Numbered from the stretch's first letter, positions 16,064-24,333 are shown. The stretch: DNA of 64,000 bases from Sphaerisporangium siamense (GCF_014205275.1 NZ_JACHND010000001.1:620001-684000), one strand, 5' to 3'. Made by a program: numbers and translations. The notes: a model not told the origin generated them from the letters alone.

Positions 16064-16089
16064 TGTACTGACCACAGAGGTTGGGTACG
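16064..16089 (+). repeat. IS481 left terminal inverted repeat
   Basis: Starts TGTACTG and ends GAGGTTGGGTACG. It matches the reverse complement of 17148-17173 at 21 of 26 positions, with the inner 13 bp identical. Confidence 0.9.
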
Positions 16090-16179
16090 GGGCGACACGA
16101 GCGAATGATCTTGTAATGGGTGAGGGCCTTCGGGTTCGGTGTGGATTGCGACATCTGCACCAAGACCCGAAAGGCCCTC

Positions 16180-17178
16180 ATGCCCCACCGTAACGCCCCC
16201 CTGACCGAACTGGGACGCCTTCGCCTGGCCCGGTGCGTCGTCGAGGACGGCTGGCCACTGCGCCGTGCCGCCGAACGCTTCCAGGTCGCGGTGACCACCG
16301 CCCGCCGCTGGGCCGAGCGCTACCGCCTGCACGGTGCGGCAGGCATGACCGACCGCTCCAGCCGTCCACGCCACAGCCCTCGGCGTACTCCAACCCGTAC
16401 CGAGCGGCGCATCATCAAGGTCCGTCTGGCCCACCGCTGGGGACCGGCCCGCATCGCCTACCTGCTGCGCCTCAACCCCGCCACCGTGCACCGCGTCCTG
16501 ACCCGCTACCGCCTGGCCCGCCTGTCGCATCTGGACCGCGCCACGGCCACCCCCATCCGCCGCTACGAGCGCGCCACCCCAGGTGAACTCATCCACGTCG
16601 ACATCAAAAAGCTGGGCAACATCCCCGACGGCGGCGGCCACAAGATCCACGGCCGGGCGGCAGGCGGCCGCAACAGCTCCGCCCACCGCGACCCGGCCCG
16701 GCCACGAACCCGCCACGGCCGCCCCAACCTGGGCTACGGCTATCTGCACAACGCCATCGACGACCACTCCCGCCTGGCCTACACCGAAATCCTGCCCGAC
16801 GAGACCAAGGAAACCGCCACCGCGTTCTGGCTACGGGCCCAGGCATACTTCACCAGCTGCGGCATCACCGTGCAGCGGGTACTGACCGACAACGGCTCGG
16901 CCTACCGCTCCCACCTATGGCGCGACACCCTGACCGCAGCCGGCATCACCCACAAACGCACCCGCCCCTACCGTCCCCAGACCAACGGCAAGGTCGAACG
17001 CTACAACCGCACCCTGCTGGACGAATGGGCCTACGCCCACCCCTACCGGTCAGAGACCGAACGCCGCCAAGCACTCCCACAGTGGCTCCACACCTACAAT
17101 CACCACCGCGGCCACACCGCGCTGAACGGCGCACCACCCGCCAGCCGCGTACCCAACCTCACGGGACAGAACACCTAG
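16180..17178 (+). CDS. IS481-family transposase
   Basis: A 332-residue DDE transposase that cuts and joins the element ends. The N-terminal HTH (GRLRLARCVVEDGWPLRRAAERFQVAVTTARRWAERYR) is followed by an integrase core with first Asp in ELIHVDIKKLG, second Asp in LTDNGSAYRS and the Glu in RPQTNGKVERYNRTLLDEW, then the terminal YNHHRGHTALNG-PP typical of IS481. Start ATG 16180. Oddity: the last codon (ACC) spans the IS end and the TAG stop at 17176-17178 lies in the target duplication, so the host target supplies the stop codon. Confidence 0.95.
   Translation: MPHRNAPLTELGRLRLARCVVEDGWPLRRAAERFQVAVTTARRWAERYRLHGAAGMTDRSSRPRHSPRRTPTRTERRIIKVRLAHRWGPARIAYLLRLNPATVHRVLTRYRLARLSHLDRATATPIRRYERATPGELIHVDIKKLGNIPDGGGHKIHGRAAGGRNSSAHRDPARPRTRHGRPNLGYGYLHNAIDDHSRLAYTEILPDETKETATAFWLRAQAYFTSCGITVQRVLTDNGSAYRSHLWRDTLTAAGITHKRTRPYRPQTNGKVERYNRTLLDEWAYAHPYRSETERRQALPQWLHTYNHHRGHTALNGAPPASRVPNLTGQNT
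17148..17173 (-). repeat. IS481 right terminal inverted repeat
   Basis: CGTACCCAACCTC... ending ACAGAACA. It overlaps the 3' end of the transposase coding sequence. Confidence 0.9.
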
Positions 17179-17179
17179 C
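17174..17179. repeat. right target-site duplication CCTAGC
   Basis: It duplicates 16058-16063. The CTAG core contains the TAG stop of the transposase on the plus strand and the TAG stop of the response regulator on the minus strand. Confidence 0.9.
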
Positions 17180-17810
17180 CCAGGCCATGGCGTACCGCGT
17201 AGAGCGCCGCCTGGGTGCGGTCCTGGACTCCGAGCTTCATCAGCACGTTGGAGACGTGGGTCTTGACGGTCTTCTCGGCGACGACGAGCCTTCTGGCGAT
17301 CTCGCGGTTGGACAGGCCCGAGGCGATCAGCGCCAGCACCTCGCGTTCCCGCTCGGTCAGCACCGCGATCGGCCCGGGGGCCCGCCCGGCCTCGGCGCCG
17401 CGACCGGCCAGCATGGCGTCGGCGGCCTCGGGCGCGAGCAGCACCTGGCCGCCGTGGACCGCGCGGATCGCCTGCACCAGCGCCGCCGGGTCGACGTCCT
17501 TGTAGAGGAAGCCCGCGGCCCCCGAGCGCATGGCGGGCGCGACGTCCCCCTTGTCGCTCACCGACGTCAGTACGATGACCCGCGCCCCGACGCCGCGCTC
17601 GGCCAGCCGTCCGAGCGCGCCGAGGCCGTCCAGCACGGGCATCTTCAGGTCGAGCAGCAGCACGTCGGGCGCCAGCGAGGCGGCCAGCTCGACGGCCTCG
17701 GCGCCGTCCGCGGCCTCGCCCACGACCTCCAGGTCGTCCTGCAGGCCGAGGAACGTCCGCAGCCCCTGGCGCACGACGGGATGGTCGTCGGCGATCAGCA
17801 CCCGGATCAC
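17175..17810 (-). CDS. NarL/LuxR-family response regulator
   Basis: A 211-residue two-component regulator. The receiver domain (1-120) has acidic Asp8/Asp9, phospho-acceptor Asp54 (LLLDLKMP) and Lys104. The C-terminal LuxR HTH (about 150-195) reads LTEREREVLALIASGLSNREIA, then KTVKTHVSNVLMKLG. It overlaps the kinase stop by 4 bp (ATGA), so the pair is translationally coupled. Its own stop codon lies inside the CCTAGC target of the IS481 insertion, and the duplication preserved the exact C-terminus HGLG. Confidence 0.95.
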   Translation of the reverse strand: MIRVLIADDHPVVRQGLRTFLGLQDDLEVVGEAADGAEAVELAASLAPDVLLLDLKMPVLDGLGALGRLAERGVGARVIVLTSVSDKGDVAPAMRSGAAGFLYKDVDPAALVQAIRAVHGGQVLLAPEAADAMLAGRGAEAGRAPGPIAVLTEREREVLALIASGLSNREIARRLVVAEKTVKTHVSNVLMKLGVQDRTQAALYAVRHGLG

Positions 17811-18946
17811 GCGGGGACCTCCAGCAGGACGGTGGTGCCCGCGCCGGGCTCGGAGGACACGCGCAGCGCCCCGCCGGCCTCCTCGGCGCGGTCGCGCATC
17901 GACACCAGGCCGAGCCCTCGGGTGGGCCCGTCCACGTCGAAGCCGTCGCCGTCGTCGCTGATCTCCAGCGTGAGGCGCGACCCCGGCACGCTCAGCCGCA
18001 CGGCGATGGAGGACGCGCCCGCGTGCCTGAGGGCGTTGTGCACGGCCTCCTGGGCCACGCGCAGGACGGTGACCTCGGTGGCCGCGGGCAGGTCACCCGC
18101 CTCCCCGGTGGCGCTGAACGAGACCGTCTCGGGGTTGAGGCGGTCGAGCAGGGCGACGTGCTTGCGCAGGGTCTCCACGAGGCCGTGCCGGTCCAGCTCG
18201 GCCGGGCGCAGCTCGACGATCACGGCCCGCAGCTCGGCCAGCGCCTCGCCCGCCAGGCGCTCCACGCGCTCGATCTCCGCCAGGGCGCGCCCGGGGTGCG
18301 CGTGGACCAGGGCGGCGGCGGCCTGGGCGGTGAGCCGCAGCGAGAACAGCTTCTGCGTCACCGCGTCGTGTAGCTCACGGGCCACGCGGGTGCGCTCCTC
18401 GACGACCGTGAGCTCGCGCCCGCGCTCGTACAGGCGCGCGTTGGTCAGGGCGATGGCGGCGTGCGCGGCGAACAGGGTGAGCAGGTCCTGGTCATGGGAG
18501 GTGAAGCCGCCGGGGGCGCGCTTGTTGGACAGGAAGATGATCCCGAGCACCTGGTCGCCGTCCCGGATGGGCACGCCGATGAAGTCCTTGAGCACCGGGT
18601 GCGCGCTCGGCCACCACTCGAACCGCGGATCCTCGCGGATGTCGGGCAGGCGCACCGGGGCGGCGTCGCGGAGCATCGCGGCGAGCATGCCGTGCTGGCG
18701 CGGCAGCGGGCCGATGGCGTCCCACTGCTTGTCGCTGAGGCCCTCGGCGACGAACTCGGCGAACGAGCCGTCCTCGTCCGGCACGCCGAGCGCGGCGTAC
18801 CGGGCGTCGAGCAGGGTCTTGGCCGAGCGGACGATGACCTGCAGCACCTCGCGGACCGACAGGTGGCGCGTGACGGCCAGCACCGCCGAGCTGACGGCGT
18901 GCAGCACGGCGTCGCGCTCGCCGCGCGGTTCGGAGGTCACGCCCAC
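17807..18946 (-). CDS. GAF-domain sensor histidine kinase (NarL/DesK-type)
   Basis: A 379-residue soluble kinase. The GAF domain (about 25-175) ends in GVPIRDGDQVLGIIFLSNKRAPGGFT. The HisKA_3 dimerisation helix holds phospho-accepting His193 in RVARELHDAVTQKLFSL. The ATPase domain follows (VAQEAVHNALRHAGAS, ISDDGDGFD, GLGLVSMRDRAEEAGG). There is no membrane segment. The layout resembles DevS/DosT-like GAF kinases, but it has one GAF rather than two, so heme or redox sensing is only a possibility. GTG 18946 is taken as the start; GTG 18940 is an alternative. It heads an operon with the LuxR regulator. Confidence 0.93.
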   Translation of the reverse strand: MGVTSEPRGERDAVLHAVSSAVLAVTRHLSVREVLQVIVRSAKTLLDARYAALGVPDEDGSFAEFVAEGLSDKQWDAIGPLPRQHGMLAAMLRDAAPVRLPDIREDPRFEWWPSAHPVLKDFIGVPIRDGDQVLGIIFLSNKRAPGGFTSHDQDLLTLFAAHAAIALTNARLYERGRELTVVEERTRVARELHDAVTQKLFSLRLTAQAAAALVHAHPGRALAEIERVERLAGEALAELRAVIVELRPAELDRHGLVETLRKHVALLDRLNPETVSFSATGEAGDLPAATEVTVLRVAQEAVHNALRHAGASSIAVRLSVPGSRLTLEISDDGDGFDVDGPTRGLGLVSMRDRAEEAGGALRVSSEPGAGTTVLLEVPA

Positions 18947-19064
18947 ACTGTAGGCGGGCGCGCCGGGCGGGGGGCCTCCGCCGTTGGTCCTAGGCCCATG
19001 AGCGCAGGACGGGGCCGGTCGCGGGCCCGATGCCCGCGCGGCGGCGCGCTCCTAGCGTCGGGGC

Positions 19065-19751
19065 ATGACCGATGAAACCCCTTCCGCCCCGCGGCGCACG
19101 GCGCTGGTCACGGGCGCCTCCCGCGGCCTCGGCCTGGCCCTCGCGCGGGAGCTGTCCGCCCGGGGCTGGCAGCTCGTCATCACCGCGCGCGGCGCCGCCG
19201 ACCTGGAGAAGGCCGCGCTGGAGACCGGCGCCACCGCCGTGCCCGGCGACGTGACCGACCCCGCGCACCGGGCCGCCCTCGCGCGGGTCGCCAACGAGTT
19301 CGGCGGCCTGGACCTGCTGGTCAACAACGCGAGCACGCTCGGCGCGGTCCCGCTGCCGCCGCTGGCCGCCTATCCCCTGGACGTGCTCGCCGGCGCCGTA
19401 CAGGCCAACGTGATCGCGCCCCTGGCCCTGATCCAGGCGACACTGCGCGGGCTGCGCGAGCGCGGCGGCGCGGTCGTCAACATCACCTCCGACGCGGCCG
19501 TCGAGCCCTACGAGGGCTGGGGCGGGTACGGCCTGACCAAGGCGGCGCTCGACCACCTCTCGTACGTGCTCGCCGTCGAGGAGCCCGGCGTCGCCGTCTG
19601 GTCGGTGGACCCGGGCGAGATGCGCACGCGCATGCTCGCCGACGCCGTCGGCGAGGAGGAGGCCGCGGGCGCCGACGACCCCGAGGTCGTGGCGCCGTTC
19701 ATCGCCGACCTGGTCGAGCGACGGCCGGAGAGCGGCCGGGTGAGCCGGTGA
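19065..19751 (+). CDS. short-chain dehydrogenase/reductase
   Basis: A 228-residue Rossmann-fold oxidoreductase of the classical SDR type. The cofactor motif TGASRGLG spans residues 16-23, NNAS is at 87-90 and the catalytic set is Ser142, Tyr155 and Lys159 (YGLTK). An Arg20 after the glycine motif favours NADP(H). The substrate is unknown. Its stop overlaps the QueA-like start by 4 bp, so the two are co-translated, a pairing that suggests a shared modification pathway, although none is proven. Confidence 0.93.
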   Translation: MTDETPSAPRRTALVTGASRGLGLALARELSARGWQLVITARGAADLEKAALETGATAVPGDVTDPAHRAALARVANEFGGLDLLVNNASTLGAVPLPPLAAYPLDVLAGAVQANVIAPLALIQATLRGLRERGGAVVNITSDAAVEPYEGWGGYGLTKAALDHLSYVLAVEEPGVAVWSVDPGEMRTRMLADAVGEEEAAGADDPEVVAPFIADLVERRPESGRVSR

Positions 19752-20764
19752 TCGCCTTCGACCTGCCCAGGGTCCGTGAGGCCCACGAGCCGCCGGAGGC
19801 CCGCGGCCTGGCGCGCGACCACGTCCGGCTGATGGTCTCCAGCACCGAGACCGGCGCCGTCACCCACCACACCTTCACCGACCTGCCGGAACTGCTGCGG
19901 CCGGGAGATCTGCTCGTCGTCAACGACTCGATCACCCTGGCCGCCGCCGTGCCGCTGGACCGGCTGGCGGTGCACTTCTCCACCGCGCGCGAGGACGGCA
20001 CGTGGCTGGTGGAGCTGCGCCGGCGCGTGGGAGGGGCCACGGCGCCGTACCCGGGGGGCGCGCCCGGCGAGTGGCTGCCGCTGCCGGGAGGCGCGACGCT
20101 GCGGCTGCTGGAGCGCGAGACGCCGCGGTTGTGGCGTGCCGCGCTCGACCGGGACGTCCCCGGGTACCTGGCCGAGCACGGGCTGCCCATCCGGTACTCC
20201 TACGTGCCGCGGGAGTGGCCGTTGTCGGCCTACCAGACGGTGTTCGGCGTGCGCCCGGGCAGCGCGGAGATGCCGAGCGCGGGACGGCCGTTCAGCCACG
20301 AGCTGGTGACCGCGCTCGTCAGCCGGGGGATCCTCGTCGCGCCGGTCACCCTGCACACCGGCGTGGCCTCGCCGGAGAAGGACGAGCCGCCGTACCCGGA
20401 GCGGTTCGCGGTGCCCGAGCACACCGCGCGCCTGGTGAACCAGGCCGAGGGCCGGGTGATCGCCGTGGGGACGACGGTGGTGCGGGCGCTGGAGACGGCG
20501 GCGCTCGGGGCCCCGCGGGGCAGGGTGCGGGCCGCGGCGGGCTTCACCTCGCACGTCGTCACCCCGGCCGAGGGCGTGCGGGCGGTGGACGGCCTGATCA
20601 CGGGGCTGCACGAGCCGAAGTCCAGCCATCTGATGATGCTGTCGGCCATCGCCGGAGAGGAGCTTCTTTCCCGGTCATATGAGGAGGCACTCCGCGAAGG
20701 CTACCTATGGCATGAATTCGGAGACGTCCACCTGATCACGTCGGGTAAATTTCCAATAAAGTGA
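19748..20764 (+). CDS. QueA-like S-adenosylmethionine:tRNA ribosyltransferase-isomerase homologue
   Basis: A 338-residue QueA-fold protein: DHVRLMV and LPELLRPGDLLVVNDS near the start, YSYVPREWPLSAYQTVFG, SAEMPSAGRPFSHELV, VTLHTG, GTTVVRALET, and the C-terminal GLHEPKSSHLMMLSAIAGEELL. Genuine QueA transfers ribose from SAM to 7-aminomethyl-7-deazaguanine in tRNA during queuosine synthesis. Here no tgt or other que gene is in view, and the motifs are divergent. It is coupled to an SDR by a 4-bp overlap and starts at GTG 19748. A different substrate is possible. Confidence 0.88.
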   Translation: MIAFDLPRVREAHEPPEARGLARDHVRLMVSSTETGAVTHHTFTDLPELLRPGDLLVVNDSITLAAAVPLDRLAVHFSTAREDGTWLVELRRRVGGATAPYPGGAPGEWLPLPGGATLRLLERETPRLWRAALDRDVPGYLAEHGLPIRYSYVPREWPLSAYQTVFGVRPGSAEMPSAGRPFSHELVTALVSRGILVAPVTLHTGVASPEKDEPPYPERFAVPEHTARLVNQAEGRVIAVGTTVVRALETAALGAPRGRVRAAAGFTSHVVTPAEGVRAVDGLITGLHEPKSSHLMMLSAIAGEELLSRSYEEALREGYLWHEFGDVHLITSGKFPIK

Positions 20765-20838
20765 CACACAAGGACATTACAAGTCCGCCGCCCCATGATG
20801 GGTCAGTCGTTCAGTCACCTCTACGGGAGTTCTCACCC

Positions 20839-21405
20839 ATGCGTCGGTACCTCTCCACTTGTGCCGCTCTCACCGTGGCCGGAGCCCTGGCGGGCGCCTC
20901 GCTGGCCACCTCTGCCTCGGCGTCCACGTCCGCGGCGACCTCGGCACAGCACACGGTCACCACCACCCAGACGGCCGCCAAGCCCCAGTCGCCGCTTTCC
21001 ACCCGCATCGTGTGGAACAAGGCGGTGCGCCGTGGCGGCACGATCACCTACTCGGTCAAGAGCACCAACAAGGGTGAGTGGGCGACCGACGTGGCCGGCC
21101 TTTTCGCCACGCTTCCGAGGGGCGCGAGCAAGATCCGCGTGGTCAGCAGGTCGAAGGCGTTCTGCGAGGTTTCCGGCCGCGATCTGTTCTGCCTTTATGG
21201 CACCCTCAACTCGGGCCGCTCGGCCTCGCTCAAGGTGAAGGTGTGGCTGAAGAGGAGCACCCGCGGCACGGCCGTGGCCGAGTTCGGCCACTTCTCCATC
21301 GACGTCCCCGCGGGCGTGGACATCACCAACGAGGAGGAACTGAACAAGCTCGACATCCAGAACCAGATCCTCTGGAAGACGTTCAAGACCAGGATCGTGC
21401 GCTGA
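20839..21405 (+). CDS. secreted beta-sandwich protein (paralogue 1)
   Basis: A 188-residue exported protein. A signal peptide (MRRYLSTCAALTVAGALAGASLATSASA) is followed by a Thr/Ser/Ala-rich linker and a predicted Ig-like/DUF11-type domain (KAVRRGGTITYSVKSTNKGEWA, two cysteines near FCEVSGRDLFC, SLKVKVWLKRSTRGTAVA) ending in ILWKTFKTRIVR. ATG 20839 follows GGGAG; the frame extends upstream without support. It is paralogous to 21978-22547 with the same order and basic terminus. The role is unknown; a cell-surface or matrix protein is plausible. Confidence 0.8.
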   Translation: MRRYLSTCAALTVAGALAGASLATSASASTSAATSAQHTVTTTQTAAKPQSPLSTRIVWNKAVRRGGTITYSVKSTNKGEWATDVAGLFATLPRGASKIRVVSRSKAFCEVSGRDLFCLYGTLNSGRSASLKVKVWLKRSTRGTAVAEFGHFSIDVPAGVDITNEEELNKLDIQNQILWKTFKTRIVR

Positions 21406-21448
21406 GCAGGGCGGGCGCGCCACGTCGCGCCCGCCGCCGGCATGGCGA

Positions 21449-21476
21449 GGCGGCCACCGTCCCGACGGTGGCCGCC
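21449..21476 (+). terminator. terminator after secreted paralogue 1
   Basis: A perfect 13-bp stem (21449-21461 with 21464-21476) with a 2-nt loop, followed by TTG, about 45 bp after the stop at 21405. Confidence 0.75.
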
Positions 21477-21977
21477 TTGTCGCGTTCCGGGGGTCCGGGC
21501 CCGGGTACGGGAAATGCGGCCGGGTAATGGCGGCAAAACGCTGCGTGATACCCCCACGCGGGAACCGTCGCGGCGGCGGCACGCGGGCTTTTCCCCTTGT
21601 CTTTCCGTCACCGCCCGCTCACGCCCGCGCCGGACGGCCATCCCTTCCCTGCTATAGGGATGGTCCACATTCGCATCACAATATGCGGGTAAATGGGAAA
21701 TAAGGTGTGACGGGCGCCGGAGATCATGATAGAAACGTGCCGTTTACGTGCGGGCTTCGCTGACGAGCCTCCGGAAGCTCCGGCACGGCCGCACGCGCGT
21801 CCGACGGGACTCCTCGTCCCATCGCCGGAAGGCGCCACGCCTCCCCGGCCCACGCACCCACGTTCGACGCCGTGGAGCCCTGTGCTCCGCGGCGTGCGGT
21901 TCCGCGCGCTCGCGTGCCACGGGAACGTTCCCGAGCGCGTGGTCCCGGCCCTGTCCCCCATCCCATGGAGAATCCCT
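21477..21977. other. 501-bp intergenic region upstream of secreted paralogue 2
   Basis: No convincing gene. A frame open on the plus strand joins paralogue 2 but lacks a signal-like start until 21978. An AT-richer patch at 21650-21735 holds a TATAGG (21653-21658) and a GCAT...ATGC inverted pair and is the most likely promoter, implying a leader of roughly 300 nt. Confidence 0.5.
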
Positions 21978-22547
21978 ATGCGTCACCCGCTCGCCAAGAT
22001 CGTGGCAACGGCCGTCGCCGTTCCGCTGACGGGAGCCCTGATGTTCGCCGCGCTCCCGGCCTCGGCCGCGACGAGCGCGAAGAGCAGCACCGCGACGGCC
22101 GAGGCCGCCGGCGAAGACCCGTACTCCGCGTTCTCGGTGACGGTCACCGGGCCCAAGAAGGTCAAGCGCGGCGGCGAGATCACCTACCGGATCAAGGGCG
22201 TCAACAACGGCCCCTGGACCGCCGACGACTACTACTTCGGCGGCACGCTGCCCAAGGGCATCCGCGGGCCGGTCTACTACGACGGCCCCAAGGGCACCAA
22301 GTGCGGCTTCTTCCCCGACGGCTTCTGGTGCTGGCCGCCGTACGTGCTGGAGAAGGGCGAGAGCACCTGGCTGACCATCACCGTCCGGCTGAAGAAGGGC
22401 ACCACGGGCACGGCCACGGCCAAGCTCGGCGTCAACACCTGGAACTGGCCGACCGGCGCGGAGGACCTGAGCCGCGACGAGCTCAGGAGGGTCGGCGTCA
22501 AGGGCTGGTACTTCACCAAGCCGGTGAAGACCAAGATCGCGCGCTGA
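21978..22547 (+). CDS. secreted beta-sandwich protein (paralogue 2)
   Basis: A 189-residue exported protein with signal peptide (AVAVPLTGALMFAALPASAATS), a short linker, then KKVKRGGEITYRIKGVNNGPWTADDYY, a Cys pair (KCGFF...FWCW), LTITVRLKKGTTGTATAKLG and the basic ending WYFTKPVKTKIAR. It aligns along its whole mature length with paralogue 1 at 20839 (RGG-ITY, LPKG/LPRG, C-terminal KT-IR). ATG 21978 follows GGAG. Function unknown. The tandem copies have drifted mainly in loops, keeping strand residues and termini. Confidence 0.82.
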   Translation: MRHPLAKIVATAVAVPLTGALMFAALPASAATSAKSSTATAEAAGEDPYSAFSVTVTGPKKVKRGGEITYRIKGVNNGPWTADDYYFGGTLPKGIRGPVYYDGPKGTKCGFFPDGFWCWPPYVLEKGESTWLTITVRLKKGTTGTATAKLGVNTWNWPTGAEDLSRDELRRVGVKGWYFTKPVKTKIAR

Positions 22548-22555
22548 GCACACCG

Positions 22556-22587
22556 GGGGAGGGCCCGTCCGCCGGGCGGCCCTCCCC
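22556..22587. terminator. bidirectional terminator after secreted paralogue 2
   Basis: GGGGAGGGC (22556-22564) pairs with GCCCTCCCC (22579-22587) between the convergent ends of paralogue 2 and the acyltransferase. Confidence 0.6.
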
Positions 22588-22618
22588 GCGGGGCATGGGC
22601 GCCAGGCCCCCGGTCGGG

Positions 22619-23494
22619 CTACGCCGCGACCAGCACGTCGTGGCGGCGCGGGGCGTCCCCCGACACCGTGGCGTGCGCGATGCCCGCCAGGGACCGCCGC
22701 GTGACGCCCGCCGCGGGCGCGTAGGCGACCTGCGGGAACATCGTCACCTCGACCACGAGGCCGCGGGCCGCGATCACCCGCCGCAGCGACGCCGGCAGCG
22801 TGTCGTCGCCCACGAACGCCGGCCCCGTCGCCGGGTCGCTCCCCTCGTCGCGGAACCGCAGCCGGACCGGCCGCACCGGCGCGCCCGCGTCGATCGCCGC
22901 CTGGAACATCGCCGGGCGGAACGGCCCCATCGCCCTGCCGCACGTGGTCGTGCCCTCGGGGAAGACCGCGACGTCGTGCCCGGCGCGCAGCGCGCCCGCG
23001 ACGTCCCGCACGGTGCCGGGCAGCGTCGAGAGCCGTTCGCGGTCGATGAAGATCGCGCCACCGGACGCCACCAGCGAGCCCAGCACCGGCCAGCGGGCGA
23101 TGTCGCTCTTGGCCAGCGGCCTGCACGGCGTGATCGCGGCCACCACCAGCGGATCCAGCCACGACACGTGGTTGGCCACCAGCAGCGCGCCGCACGTCCC
23201 CGCGCCGGGCGCCACCGGGGCCGCGGACGCCGCCGAACCGCCCAGCACGCTGAACCCCTGCGCGACCTCCAGCCGGATGCCGAGCACTCGCAGCAGCAGT
23301 CTCGCCCAGCGCATGGTGACCTCGCCGCGCCGCCGGTCGTCGAACCGGCGGGCCACCAGCGACCAGGAGACGCCGCCCGCCACGACCCCGAGGGCCCCGA
23401 GCACGCGCAGCGCCCGCCGGACCGGGCCCGCCGTCCTGGCGGGGGACCTGACGCAGCCGCCCACCGTGCAGGCGGCGACGGGGAGCCAGCTCAT
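22619..23494 (-). CDS. 1-acylglycerol-3-phosphate O-acyltransferase family (PlsC/OlsA-like)
   Basis: A 291-residue acyltransferase. An N-terminal hydrophobic helix (VLGALGVVAGGVSWSLV) is followed by the PlsC domain with block I NHVSWLD (the HxxxxD catalytic motif), block II around GGAIFIDRE and block III FPEGTTT. It overlaps the GNAT gene stop by 4 bp (23491-23494), so the two are translated together. OlsB-type GNAT plus OlsA-type PlsC is the known two-step route to ornithine lipids: N-acylation, then O-acylation. Assignment to that pathway is inferred from the pairing. Confidence 0.9.
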   Translation of the reverse strand: MSWLPVAACTVGGCVRSPARTAGPVRRALRVLGALGVVAGGVSWSLVARRFDDRRRGEVTMRWARLLLRVLGIRLEVAQGFSVLGGSAASAAPVAPGAGTCGALLVANHVSWLDPLVVAAITPCRPLAKSDIARWPVLGSLVASGGAIFIDRERLSTLPGTVRDVAGALRAGHDVAVFPEGTTTCGRAMGPFRPAMFQAAIDAGAPVRPVRLRFRDEGSDPATGPAFVGDDTLPASLRRVIAARGLVVEVTMFPQVAYAPAAGVTRRSLAGIAHATVSGDAPRRHDVLVAA

Positions 23495-24333
23495 TCGGTC
23501 ACCCCGAGGAAGTGCCGCAGGTAACGGACGTCCACGTTGGCCAGCGACAGCAGCACGAAGAAGTCGGCCGTCCCGAAGTCCGGGTCGTGGGCGGGGGCGC
23601 CGCAGATCCACGCGCCGAGGCGCAGGTAGCCGCGCAGCAGCGGCGGCACCACGAACCTGCCCGGACGGGCCACGCCCGCGTCCGGCCACATGCGGTGCGG
23701 CGTCACCCGGTACTTCTCCGGGCCGAACGGGACGTTGTCCACCACGCCCGCGGCCGCCGCCCCTCCGTCGTCCAAGGGGATCGAGCAGCACCCGCCGAGC
23801 CAGCCGTAGCCGCCGCTCACCATGTAGTGGGCGATCCCCGCCCACATCAGCCCGATCACCGCGCCCCCGCGATGGTCCGGGTGCACGCACGTGCGCCCGG
23901 CTTCTACCAATCCGGCCCGGATCCCGGAGAGCGCGGAAAGGTCGAACTCGCCGTCGGAGTACAGGCGGTCGGCACGGCCCGGCGCCAGCATCCGATAGGT
24001 GCCGACCACCGTGTCGCCCTCGCGCACCAGCAAGTGGTCGCAGTAGGCGTCGAACCTGTCCACGTCCAGCCCGGAGACCGGCGAGTCCAGCCGGGCGCCC
24101 ATCTCGCCGGCGAAGACCTCGTACCGCAGCCGCTGCGCCGCGCGCAGGTCGGCCGGCGTCCTCGCCAGCCCGAGCGTGTACCGCCCGCGCGCGTCGGTCA
24201 GACCTCGATCGGAAAGCCCTGGGGTTCCCGGGACGCCCGCCGGAGGCGGGAGGGCGGAGGTGGGATCCGCCGGTACGGCGGCCCGCGCGGAACCGTTACC
24301 GCCGTGGACACGGTCGGTGAAGACCTGGGTCAT
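23491..24333 (-). CDS. GNAT-family N-acyltransferase (OlsB-like)
   Basis: A 280-residue protein with an acyl-homoserine/ornithine-acyltransferase type GNAT core: RYEVFAGEMGAR, DAYCDHLLVRE, VVGTYRMLAPGRA, YSDGEFDL, EAGRTCVHPDHRGGAVIGLMWAGIAHYM and GWLGGCCSIPL. These are the usual landmarks of the OlsB/hemolysin-like family that forms lyso-ornithine lipid. ATG 24333 is 6 nt from GGAGG. It is the first gene of a two-gene operon with the PlsC-like enzyme and is divergent from serB. Ornithine lipid as product is inferred; another amino-lipid is possible. Confidence 0.88.
   Translation of the reverse strand: MTQVFTDRVHGGNGSARAAVPADPTSALPPPAGVPGTPGLSDRGLTDARGRYTLGLARTPADLRAAQRLRYEVFAGEMGARLDSPVSGLDVDRFDAYCDHLLVREGDTVVGTYRMLAPGRADRLYSDGEFDLSALSGIRAGLVEAGRTCVHPDHRGGAVIGLMWAGIAHYMVSGGYGWLGGCCSIPLDDGGAAAAGVVDNVPFGPEKYRVTPHRMWPDAGVARPGRFVVPPLLRGYLRLGAWICGAPAHDPDFGTADFFVLLSLANVDVRYLRHFLGVTE

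Larger units (their letters stand above)
16064..17173 (+). mobile_element. IS481-family insertion sequence (1110 bp)
   Basis: A complete element. It begins TGT and ends ACA, has 26-bp imperfect terminal inverted repeats (16064-16089 and 17148-17173, 21 of 26 matching) and is flanked by a 6-bp CCTAGC duplication. It carries one transposase reading left to right. It landed between two convergent genes, and both neighbours keep complete reading frames. The intact repeats, duplication and full-length transposase suggest a recent, possibly still active insertion. Confidence 0.95.
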
